Below are positions 1-5,386 of a stretch of 20,330 nucleotides of DNA, in pieces; the first letter of the stretch is position 1; the number at the start of each line of letters is the position of its first letter. This DNA is from Moheibacter sp035515075 (GTDB taxonomy: Bacteria > Bacteroidota > Bacteroidia > Flavobacteriales > Weeksellaceae): NCBI GenBank assembly GCA_035515075.1, contig DATJBZ010000014.1, forward strand, positions 1 through 20,330, given 5' to 3'. The notes under the pieces were generated by a model. The model was not told the DNA's origin and did no database searches. It saw only the letters and a list, made by a program, of their open reading frames with translations. Made by a program: the position numbers and the translations under genes.

Positions 1-180
1 ACGTTCAGCTGTTTGAGAAATAGAATTTCCTCTTCCAAACTCACCAATTATATCTTGTGACATCGGAATGATTCGACTTCCCATTCCCAAAATCTCTCCT
101 TTCTTATTTTTAAAATCTTGTTGAACCAACGCCCAACCAATTGAATTGGTCCCCAAGTCCAGGCCTAATATTTTTTTCAT
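1..180 (-). CDS. cas9: Cas9 endonuclease, N-terminal 60 codons only (gene runs off the left edge)
   Basis: RNA-guided DNA endonuclease of a type II CRISPR-Cas system. Reading the minus strand from the ATG at 180-178 gives an open frame of 60 codons to the window edge without a stop. Residues 4-19 read ILGLDLGTNSIGWALV, the RuvC-I motif of Cas9 with the catalytic Asp at position 8. Further on come RIIPM and a GRGNSISQTAER stretch, which match the start of Cas9 proteins, where a segment like this leads into the Arg-rich bridge helix. The bridge helix, REC lobe, HNH and later RuvC motifs are outside the window. IscB and other RuvC-bearing relatives are less likely, because a typical Bacteroidota tracrRNA lies directly upstream in divergent orientation. 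Subtype II-C is inferred from the phylum and the tracrRNA form, not seen directly. Confidence 0.93.
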   Translation of the reverse strand, partial: MKKILGLDLGTNSIGWALVQQDFKNKKGEILGMGSRIIPMSQDIIGEFGRGNSISQTAER

Positions 181-225
181 TTCATTAAGTTTTGTTAAGA
201 AAACGAATATAATCAAAATTTTAAC

Positions 226-255
226 ATTGAATATGCTGATAATTTCTTATAATTG
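226..255 (+). promoter_or_regulatory. Predicted promoter of the tracrRNA
   Basis: An ATTG at 226-229 and TATAATTG at 248-255 are separated by 18 bases. This fits the Bacteroidota promoter form TTTG / TAnnTTTG with one mismatch in each box. The expected start is about 258-262, at the beginning of the anti-repeat. The elements are seen; their function is inferred. Confidence 0.5.
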
Positions 256-257
256 TC

Positions 258-338
258 GCTGAAAGGAATTCACAATAAGGATTATTCCGTTGTGAAAACA
301 TTTGGGTCACCTCTTGTCCATAATCAGGAGGTTTTTTT
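258..338 (+). ncRNA. tracrRNA of the type II CRISPR-Cas system
   Basis: Trans-activating CRISPR RNA, which pairs with the repeat part of the pre-crRNA so that RNase III and Cas9 can process and load it. The anti-repeat is GAAAGGAATTCACAA (261-275). It predicts CRISPR repeats that begin with an (A/G)TTGTGAATTCCTTTC-like sequence, consistent with Bacteroidota II-C repeats starting GTTGTGA. The nexus follows: AAGGATTATTCCGTT (277-291) folds into a short hairpin with a bulged G, then GTGAAAAC, the form I recall from Bacteroidota tracrRNAs. The 3' end is an intrinsic terminator. The gene lies about 80 bases from the cas9 start codon and is transcribed away from it. The 5' end is estimated from the promoter. 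No repeat or spacer array is inside the window. Confidence 0.85.
309..338 (+). terminator. Intrinsic terminator of the tracrRNA
   Basis: CCTCTTG (310-316) pairs with CAGGAGG (325-331) over seven base pairs including one U-G wobble, extended by an A-U pair (309/332). The loop is eight bases, and seven T follow at 332-338. It fixes the orientation and 3' end of the tracrRNA. Confidence 0.85.
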
Positions 339-389
339 ATGCGCAAAACTTTGGGAAGTTTCATTAAGAAGAGTGGGGGATTAGCGCAC

Positions 390-414
390 AAAAAAAAGCA
401 GCCCTTAGGCTGCT
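390..414 (-). terminator. Intrinsic terminator of the DUF4293 gene
   Basis: On the minus strand AGCAGCC (414-408) and GGCTGCT (403-397) form a perfect seven-base-pair stem with a four-base loop, followed by a run of eight U (397-390). It lies 26 bases beyond the stop codon of the leftward gene at 440-847 and shields the tracrRNA region from it. Confidence 0.85.
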
Positions 415-439
415 CGCGCTCATATAAAAAGTTGTTAAG

Positions 440-847
440 TTACCTGAACCGATCCACCGATTTTACAAGCTTTTCATCCTTACTGATATACCGATTCGCC
501 ATAAATAACAAACCAATCGATGCAAAAGGAGCCAAAAGCCCAATGCCTTTCTCAGAATCCGAAAATCCTCCAGGCAATTGCGACAAACCATAGGCCAGAT
601 AGCCAATTAACAAAATGTTCAATAAAATATTCAATCGCCCTACCAGCAATTGCGTTTTTCTGTTCTTGTACAAGAACAAAGTGACCAATGAAATGATTGC
701 AGATCCTAAAAATAAAGACAACAAAAGTATGTGATCTTCTGCCTGAATCCATTCAGTTGAAATCTTCCATAAGTCGCCTATCCAAGCGAATATGCCAGAA
801 ATCAAGCTGGCAGCAAATAAGTAGATACTTTGTTTTCTTTGGATCAT
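440..847 (-). CDS. DUF4293 family integral membrane protein
   Basis: A 135-residue protein with about four hydrophobic segments (roughly residues 7-22, 40-60, 68-87 and 100-116). It starts MIQRKQSIYLF and ends with a soluble KDEKLVKSVDRFR tail. The MIQR start, the four-helix layout and the KDEKLV-S-DR-R ending are the hallmarks of the Bacteroidota-restricted DUF4293 family, which has no known function. The neighbour on the other side of a divergent intergenic region is rho, a pairing I recall from other Bacteroidota genomes. A perfect TAttTTTG box lies 19 bases upstream of the start codon and an intrinsic terminator lies 26 bases beyond the stop, so it is probably a single-gene transcript. 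Biochemical role unknown. Confidence 0.85.
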   Translation of the reverse strand: MIQRKQSIYLFAASLISGIFAWIGDLWKISTEWIQAEDHILLLSLFLGSAIISLVTLFLYKNRKTQLLVGRLNILLNILLIGYLAYGLSQLPGGFSDSEKGIGLLAPFASIGLLFMANRYISKDEKLVKSVDRFR

Positions 848-865
848 GATTCAATTGTTCGACGG

Positions 866-873
866 CAAAAATA
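866..873 (-). promoter_or_regulatory. Predicted -7 box of the DUF4293 gene
   Basis: The minus strand reads TATTTTTG, a perfect match to TAnnTTTG, 19 bases upstream of the start codon at 847. No clear TTG -33 box is seen at the expected distance, so this is half a promoter by motif. Confidence 0.45.
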
Positions 874-971
874 ACAATAATTTTCGGTTCATTAAAAATT
901 AAATGCGTAATATTGCACTGTCGATTCTAGCAACGGTTACTTTACCAATCCAATATATTGACCACTCAAGC

Positions 972-1001
972 TTTGTTAGAACATCCCATTTTATACAATT
1001 T
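972..1001 (+). promoter_or_regulatory. Possible rho promoter
   Basis: TTTG (972-975) and TACAATTT (994-1001) are 18 bases apart. The first box is perfect and the second has two mismatches to TAnnTTTG. The rest of the 195-base divergent gap (848-1042) shows no RNA gene or open frame that I can support. Confidence 0.3.
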
Positions 1002-1042
1002 AGAAAAGTAAACACTACAATAACACATACTATATATTCCAT

Positions 1043-2797
1043 ATGTTTGATTTAAATGAACTGAAAGCCAGAAAAGTAGATGAGCTGCAGGAAATTGCCA
1101 CAAACTTGAAAATCAAAAAAGTAAAACAACAAAAGAAAATGGAGTTGATTTACAGCATTCTTGACCACCAAGCCGACAATTCTGCTCAGTTAAAAAATGA
1201 AAAAGAAGCTACTCAAGCTGCGGTCAAAAGACCCATTGTTAAAAAAATACAACCCAAAACGGAACCAGAAGTTAAAACTGCTCCGACTCAAGATATCAAA
1301 ACTGAGCGCAAGGAAATGCAGAAGCCTGTAGTCAAGCCTCAGACCAACAAAGACGTTCAACCCAATAAAAATATTCAACCCAAAATGGGGGAGAAACCAC
1401 AAGAAAAGGTTGCGTCAGAAAAGCCAGAAGCGGACAAACCGGTGCACAAGCCTGCGGCAGCAGCCAACAATCATCCGCCGAAGAAAACCAATCCCAACCA
1501 AAACCCCAACCAGCATTCGAATCAGAATAAGAATCAGAACCCGAATCAAAATCCTAATCCGAACCAACAACACAAAAGAAATCCCCACAACAATAACAAC
1601 CATCCCAACCAACATCCAAGGCAGAACAATGCCAATCAGGAAGTAGTGGAGAAAAATAAATACCGCGCAGCCAATTATGAATTCGAAGGCATCATTTCAG
1701 CCGAAGGTGTATTGGAAATTATGCCGGACAATTACGGGTTTTTGCGTTCTTCAGATTTCAATTATCTGTCTTCGCCCGATGATGTGTATGTTTCTCAGTC
1801 ACAAATTCGTTTGTTTGGATTGAAAACAGGAGACACCATCACAGGGGAAGTGCGTCCACCCAAAGAAGGCGAGAAGTATTTTCCATTGATCAAAATCAAA
1901 GAAATCAACGGAAGAACACCGGATTTTGTCCGTGACCGAATTGCTTTTGAGCATTTGACGCCGTTGTTTCCAAATGAGAAATTCAATTTGGCCGAGAAGG
2001 GAGCTACTTTGTCCACCCGCGTGTTGGACTTGTTTGCACCGATTGGAAAAGGGCAAAGGGGAATGATTGTCGCACAGCCCAAAACTGGAAAGACAGTCTT
2101 GATGAAAGAAGTAGCCAATGCAATCGCTGCGAATCATCCAGAAGTGTATTTGATCGTGTTGTTGATTGATGAACGTCCAGAAGAGGTGACGGACATGAAA
2201 CGAAGTGTCAATGGAGAAGTAGTTGCTTCGACCTTTGACAAAGAAGCTTCAGAGCATGTAAAAGTGGCCAACTTGGTGTTGTCGAAAGCCAAAAGAATGG
2301 TGGAATGCGGACACGACGTGGTGATCTTATTGGATTCTATCACGCGTTTGGCGAGAGCGTACAACACGGTTTCTCCTGCATCTGGAAAAGTACTTTCGGG
2401 GGGTGTAGATGCCAACGCATTGCACAAGCCGAAGCGATTTTTTGGTGCAGCCAGAAACATTGAGAATGGCGGTTCACTGACGATTATCGCGACTGCTTTG
2501 ATCGATACAGGATCCAAAATGGATGAGGTGATTTTTGAGGAATTCAAAGGAACTGGAAACATGGAATTGCAGTTGGATCGAAAAATTGCCAACAAGCGAA
2601 TTTTCCCTGCGATTGATTTGGTTTCTTCCAGTACGCGTCGCGATGATTTGTTGTTGGATGAGCCAACCATGCAAAGAATGTGGATCATGAGAAATCACTT
2701 GGCGGACATGAATCCATTGGAAGCGATGGAATTTTTGCGAAGCAGAATCAAAGACACCCGTTCGAACGAAGAGTTTTTGATCTCGATGAACAAATAA
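1043..2797 (+). CDS. rho: Transcription termination factor Rho with a long Asn/Gln/Pro-rich insertion
   Basis: Hexameric RNA-dependent ATPase that ends transcription. Domains in order: Rho_N helical domain (about 3-42); Lys/Pro/Glu-rich linker (about 50-140); Asn/Gln/Pro/His low-complexity tract (142-200); OB-fold primary RNA-binding domain (about 207-290) with the YGFLRS motif; RecA-type ATPase core. Walker A is AQPKTGKT at 344-351 (K350, T351). DERPEE at 376-381 carries the catalytic Glu (E377) and valve Arg (R378). Walker B is VVILLD ending at D431. The Q loop (about 446-456), R loop (about 481-495) and the arginine-finger region around R519 are all present. At 584 residues it is far longer than the 419 of E. 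coli, the excess being the insertion found in Bacteroidota Rho proteins. The catalytic core looks intact. Its own intrinsic terminator follows the stop codon. Confidence 0.97.
   Translation: MFDLNELKARKVDELQEIATNLKIKKVKQQKKMELIYSILDHQADNSAQLKNEKEATQAAVKRPIVKKIQPKTEPEVKTAPTQDIKTERKEMQKPVVKPQTNKDVQPNKNIQPKMGEKPQEKVASEKPEADKPVHKPAAAANNHPPKKTNPNQNPNQHSNQNKNQNPNQNPNPNQQHKRNPHNNNNHPNQHPRQNNANQEVVEKNKYRAANYEFEGIISAEGVLEIMPDNYGFLRSSDFNYLSSPDDVYVSQSQIRLFGLKTGDTITGEVRPPKEGEKYFPLIKIKEINGRTPDFVRDRIAFEHLTPLFPNEKFNLAEKGATLSTRVLDLFAPIGKGQRGMIVAQPKTGKTVLMKEVANAIAANHPEVYLIVLLIDERPEEVTDMKRSVNGEVVASTFDKEASEHVKVANLVLSKAKRMVECGHDVVILLDSITRLARAYNTVSPASGKVLSGGVDANALHKPKRFFGAARNIENGGSLTIIATALIDTGSKMDEVIFEEFKGTGNMELQLDRKIANKRIFPAIDLVSSSTRRDDLLLDEPTMQRMWIMRNHLADMNPLEAMEFLRSRIKDTRSNEEFLISMNK
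1466..1642 (+). repeat. Low-complexity coding repeat in rho (Asn/Gln/Pro/His tract)
   Basis: Codons 142-200 of rho are built from irregular NPNQ, NQNP and HPNQ units. The DNA is a degenerate short-period repeat of AAT/AAC, CAA/CAG and CCN codons (ACCAAAACCCCAACC, then AATCAGAATAAGAATCAG). The protein segment should be disordered and has prion-like composition. Such tracts vary in length between strains through slippage. Confidence 0.85.
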
Positions 2798-2808
2798 ACG
2801 CTTTTCAT

Positions 2809-2842
2809 TTTGAAAAACGCCCAAATAAAAACCTTAACTTTG
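2809..2842 (+). promoter_or_regulatory. Predicted aroQ promoter overlapping the rho terminator
   Basis: TTTG (2809-2812) and TAACTTTG (2835-2842) are 22 bases apart. The second box is a perfect TAnnTTTG and lies in the left arm and loop of the rho terminator hairpin. Predicted transcription would start near 2847-2849, about 30 bases before the aroQ ATG. Confidence 0.45.
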
Positions 2843-2865
2843 ATGAAAAGTTGAGGTTTTTTTTA
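2827..2865 (+). terminator. Intrinsic terminator after rho
   Basis: ACCTTAACTTT (2831-2841) pairs with AAAGTTGAGGT (2847-2857), eleven base pairs with one T-G wobble and a five-base GATGA loop. An A-run on the left and T-run on the right extend it, and the T-run at 2857-2864 serves as the U tract. It begins about 30 bases after the rho stop codon and ends just 12 bases before aroQ. Confidence 0.85.
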
Positions 2866-2876
2866 TTCATTCCATC

Positions 2877-3299
2877 ATGCGTCAAATCCAAATCATCAAT
2901 GGTCCTAATTTGAATTTATTGGGGAAAAGAGAACCCGAAATTTATGGAGACCAATCCTTTGAAACGTATTTTGATCAACTCAAAAAGCAGTTTCCAGACA
3001 TCGCTCTGCATTATTTTCAATCCAACCACGAAGGAGATCTCATTGACAAATTGCATGAAATTGGTTTTCAATACGACGGCATTGTGTTCAATCCAGCTGC
3101 TTTTACGCATTATTCGTATGCGTTGGCTGATGCCATTCGCGCGATTGAAACGCCAGTTGTTGAAGTCCATATTTCAGACATTCAACAAAGAGAAGATTTT
3201 CGGAAAATATCGGTCACAGCAGTTCATTGCTTGGAGCAAATTTCAGGCAAAGGTTTGTTGGGGTATGAATTGGCGATTCGGAAATTGATCAGTCTTTGA
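2877..3299 (+). CDS. aroQ: Type II 3-dehydroquinate dehydratase
   Basis: Converts 3-dehydroquinate to 3-dehydroshikimate in the shikimate pathway to aromatic amino acids; cytoplasmic, usually a dodecamer. The 140-residue length is typical of the type II enzyme. The sequence opens with the signature INGPNLNLLG at 7-16. The family active-site residues align as N11, R18 and catalytic Y23 (R and Y five apart, in the lid loop), N72 in the FNPAAFTHYS substrate loop, and E96 with H98 in EVHISD. All are present, so it should be active. The ATG lies only 12 bases beyond the U tract of the rho terminator, and its last 11 bases overlap the 3' end of engB on the other strand. A TAnnTTTG box inside the terminator probably drives it. 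Confidence 0.96.
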   Translation: MRQIQIINGPNLNLLGKREPEIYGDQSFETYFDQLKKQFPDIALHYFQSNHEGDLIDKLHEIGFQYDGIVFNPAAFTHYSYALADAIRAIETPVVEVHISDIQQREDFRKISVTAVHCLEQISGKGLLGYELAIRKLISL

Positions 3300-3900
3300 A
3301 GCTGTCGCCCAATTGTTCGTTCAGCGCATCGATGTAGTTCAACAATTCCATCCGTCCAATTTTACTGGACGAAGAAGTCGTAAAAACTTGGGGCATCGTT
3401 TCCCATTTTTTCAACATTTCCTTTTTGTAATTCAGCAAAGCTTTTTGAAGATCTGCGCTGCTTACCTTATCGATTTTGGTAAAGACAATTGAAAAAGGGA
3501 TTTGGCTTTCGCCCATCCATTCCATGAATTCCAAATCGATCTTTTGTGGTGGAATGCGGCAGTCGATCAACACAAACGTATTGACCAAATTGGTTCTTTC
3601 CGTCAAATAATTGGTGATCATTTTTTCAAATCCACCTCTTTTTCTTTTGGAAACACGCGCATAACCATAACCAGGTAAATCGACCAAATACCATTTTTTT
3701 TGCATGTGAAAGACATTGATCAATTGCGTTTTTCCAGGCGTTCCAGAGGTTTTGGCCAAATCTTTTCTTTCGGCCAACATATTGATCAAAGAAGACTTTC
3801 CGACATTCGACCGACCGATGAAAGCATATTCAGGTCGATCCGGCTTGGGGCAGTCTTTCCATTGGGTAGCGCTGATGGTAAATTCAGGATCTAAATTCAT
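3289..3900 (-). CDS. engB: Ribosome biogenesis GTPase EngB (YihA/YsxC)
   Basis: GTPase needed for assembly of the large ribosomal subunit. Numbering from the ATG at 3900 (203 residues): G1 is GRSNVGKS at 29-36, the TSGTPGKTQ switch I segment holds G2, DLPGYGYA at 74-81 is G3, TKID at 141-144 is G4, and TTSSSSKIG holds G5. I prefer the start at 3900 over the in-frame ATG at 3939. It gives the usual family N-terminus (MNLDPEFTISATQWKDCP, then the PEYAFIGRSN strand) and a four-base ATGA overlap with the upstream hydrolase, a sign of translational coupling. The longer form would overlap that gene by 43 bases. The 3' end overlaps aroQ convergently by 11 bases, and no terminator is visible there. 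Confidence 0.94.
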   Translation of the reverse strand: MNLDPEFTISATQWKDCPKPDRPEYAFIGRSNVGKSSLINMLAERKDLAKTSGTPGKTQLINVFHMQKKWYLVDLPGYGYARVSKRKRGGFEKMITNYLTERTNLVNTFVLIDCRIPPQKIDLEFMEWMGESQIPFSIVFTKIDKVSSADLQKALLNYKKEMLKKWETMPQVFTTSSSSKIGRMELLNYIDALNEQLGDSFKD

Positions 3901-4679
3901 GAAGTCGTTTTTGGGAATAAATTCTTTTCGATCAGCCATTTTTCCAACAATTCATTGAACCGCTCAGGATGTTCCATCATCGGGGCATGGCCACATTGGT
4001 CGATCCAATACAAAGAAGCGTTGGGCAATCCTTCATGAAATTCAATAGCGACTTCAGGAGGCGTTACACCATCTTGTTTTCCCCAAATCAGGCAAACAGG
4101 CGTCGCGATGTTTTTCAAATCTTTCTTCATGTTGTGGCGAATGGCGCTTCTTGCGATGTACAAGGTTTTGATGGCCTTTTTCCGGTCATTGATCGTTTCA
4201 AAAACATCGTCCACAATTTCTTTGGTAGCCACTTTTGGGTCATAAAAAACTTCTTGTGTTTTTCTCAAGACATAATCGTAATCCCCTCTTTTTGGAAAAG
4301 TGTCACCAAATGATTTTTCGTACAAACCTGAACTTCCAGTCAGGCACAAACCGCTGACCAATTCTGGGTGATTCAAGGTGGTGATCAGACCGAGGTGTCC
4401 ACCCAAAGAGTTGCCTACCAAAATTGCAGGTTCTTGGATGATTTCCTTGATGAATCGCGCCACGAATTTCGAAATACTGTTGACGTTTGTGCTCAAAATG
4501 GGGTAACTGTACAACGGCAATTCCGGTGCATATACTTTAAAACCTTTGGCAGAAAAGTGATCTGTCAAAGCTTTAAAGTTGCTCAATTCACCCATGAGTC
4601 CGTGAAGTAAAACGATGGGAGTTCCCTCACCCTCTTCGATGTATGAAAATTTCTTGGTTTTTTTAAGATTTAAAAGCAT
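3897..4679 (-). CDS. Alpha/beta hydrolase fold protein
   Basis: Predicted cytoplasmic serine hydrolase of 260 residues with unknown substrate. Numbering from the ATG at 4679: oxyanion-hole HG at 26-27 in VLLHGLMG, nucleophile S91 in the elbow GNSLGG, acid D203 in WGKQDGVTPP, and H231 in CGHAPMMEHPERF, which completes the triad. A helical cap of about 60 residues lies between S91 and D203. A TTG codon at 4697 would add six residues, but a perfect TACTTTTG promoter box at 4706-4699 puts the transcript start around 4693, downstream of that TTG, so the ATG at 4679 is chosen. It overlaps engB by four bases and probably forms a two-gene operon with it. This pair ahead of mraZ recurs in flavobacteria as I recall. 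Esterase, lipase or C-C hydrolase activity cannot be told apart here. Confidence 0.9.
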   Translation of the reverse strand: MLLNLKKTKKFSYIEEGEGTPIVLLHGLMGELSNFKALTDHFSAKGFKVYAPELPLYSYPILSTNVNSISKFVARFIKEIIQEPAILVGNSLGGHLGLITTLNHPELVSGLCLTGSSGLYEKSFGDTFPKRGDYDYVLRKTQEVFYDPKVATKEIVDDVFETINDRKKAIKTLYIARSAIRHNMKKDLKNIATPVCLIWGKQDGVTPPEVAIEFHEGLPNASLYWIDQCGHAPMMEHPERFNELLEKWLIEKNLFPKTTS

Positions 4680-4698
4680 TCGCCCTTTTGTTTGCAAA

Positions 4699-4706
4699 CA
4701 AAAGTA
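4699..4706 (-). promoter_or_regulatory. Predicted -7 box of the hydrolase-engB operon
   Basis: The minus strand reads TACTTTTG, a perfect TAnnTTTG match. It implies a leader of about 14 bases to the ATG at 4679, which decides that start. No clear -33 TTG is visible at the usual distance. Confidence 0.5.
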
Positions 4707-4854
4707 AACAATTCTATTAGAAAAATGAATGATTCAATAAAAACTCTGTTAAATAACCGCCAATTAAACGCTAAAGGCCTGAATTTCTAAGGCGCTTAGC
4801 AGTTGATTTGAGATTGTTTTTTAGGTTATTTCAAGGTAAAAGTTATCAACAAAG

Positions 4855-4879
4855 TGGTATATTGTGGTATATAATGGTA
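4855..4879 (+). promoter_or_regulatory. MraZ operator: three TGGTA direct repeats with a 10-bp period
   Basis: TGGTA occurs at 4855-4859, 4865-4869 and 4875-4879, each separated by exactly five bases (TATTG, TATAA). E. coli MraZ binds three TGGGN repeats separated by five bases upstream of mraZ, so the geometry is identical while the fourth base differs. The array ends 10 bases before the -7 box of the dcw operon and covers the place where its -33 element should be. This fits autoregulation by MraZ. The repeats are seen; the binding is inferred. Confidence 0.8.
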
Positions 4880-4889
4880 AAAAGTTTTA

Positions 4890-4897
4890 TACTTTTG
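4890..4897 (+). promoter_or_regulatory. Predicted -7 box of the dcw operon promoter
   Basis: TACTTTTG is a perfect TAnnTTTG match 15 bases before the TTG start of mraZ. The nearest TTG that could act as -33 (4862-4864) is 25 bases upstream, longer than usual, and lies among the MraZ repeats. Expected transcript start is about 4902. Confidence 0.6.
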
Positions 4898-4912
4898 TAT
4901 GAAATTCTCAAT

Positions 4913-5386
4913 TTGAAATCACTGAACGAGTCATACGAATGCAAAGTTGATGCGAAATTTCGTCTTCCTCTACCGACTGCTTTAAGAAAGCAGTGGGCAG
5001 AAATTCTGGAAGCGGGTTTTGTGTTGAAGCGTTCTGTGTTTCAAAATTGTATTGAAATTCACCCCATGCACGAATGGGAGAAAATCGAAGCGAGGTTGAG
5101 CAAGTTGAATCAATTTGTCAAGAAAAACCAAGATTTCGTTCGTGTATATAAAATGGGGTTGAAAAGCGTTGAAGTAGATGCCAATGGGCGCATTCAAATC
5201 CCCAAAGATTTGGTGGCTTTTGCAGGCATTTCAAAAGAGGTCGTTTTGGCGCCTTCGATCGGAACGCTTGAAATTTGGGACAAAAGTCGTTATGAGGAAG
5301 TGGTACAAATCGATGAGTTTGATTTTGCTGCGATGACAGAAGAGGTGATGGGTGAAATTACAAACGATGAAGCAAATGTATCATGA
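4913..5386 (+). CDS. mraZ: Transcriptional regulator MraZ
   Basis: DNA-binding regulator of the dcw operon, with two AbrB-like SpoVT half-domains that assemble into a ring. The two half-domain motifs are YECKVDAKFR (residues 8-17) and VEVDANGRIQIP (about 86-97). The first normally reads DAKGR; here Phe replaces the Gly, while the conserved Asp and Arg remain. The start is not an obvious ATG. The frame is open from 4808 and an ATG at 4874 exists, but both precede the TACTTTTG promoter box at 4890-4897. The TTG at 4913 gives MKSLNESYECK, the usual family N-terminus, and a typical 157 residues. It is the first gene of the operon, has an MraZ-box array directly upstream, and its 3' end overlaps rsmH. 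Confidence 0.92.
   Translation: MKSLNESYECKVDAKFRLPLPTALRKQWAEILEAGFVLKRSVFQNCIEIHPMHEWEKIEARLSKLNQFVKKNQDFVRVYKMGLKSVEVDANGRIQIPKDLVAFAGISKEVVLAPSIGTLEIWDKSRYEEVVQIDEFDFAAMTEEVMGEITNDEANVS

Noticed and set aside
1..180. IscB or another RuvC-containing relative in place of Cas9
   Set aside because: The stretch after the RuvC-I motif (RIIPM ... GRGNSISQTAER) follows Cas9, and a tracrRNA with a CRISPR anti-repeat lies beside it.
340..388. Nested inverted repeats TGCGC...GCGCA around AAACTTTGGGAAGTTT between the two terminators
   Set aside because: The inner stem (346-351 with 356-361) is six pairs of mostly A-T and the outer one is five pairs; no promoter or T tract is attached. Chance structure is enough to explain it.
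339..593. Open frame on the plus strand starting right after the tracrRNA terminator (84 codons, Lys/Ser-rich)
   Set aside because: It starts at the T tract of one terminator, runs through a minus-strand terminator and then antisense to the DUF4293 gene; the sequence resembles no protein family.
1495..1625. Short-period DNA repeat that could be taken for a CRISPR array
   Set aside because: The units are irregular, lack spacers of constant length and encode the Asn/Gln/Pro tract in frame within rho.
2134..2688. Long minus-strand open frame (184 codons) inside rho
   Set aside because: It is antisense to the most conserved part of Rho and its predicted protein has no recognisable motif.
4787..4799. 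Small palindrome CTAAG-GCG-CTTAG upstream of mraZ
   Set aside because: Five-pair arms with a three-base loop and no T tract; too small to support as a terminator or operator.
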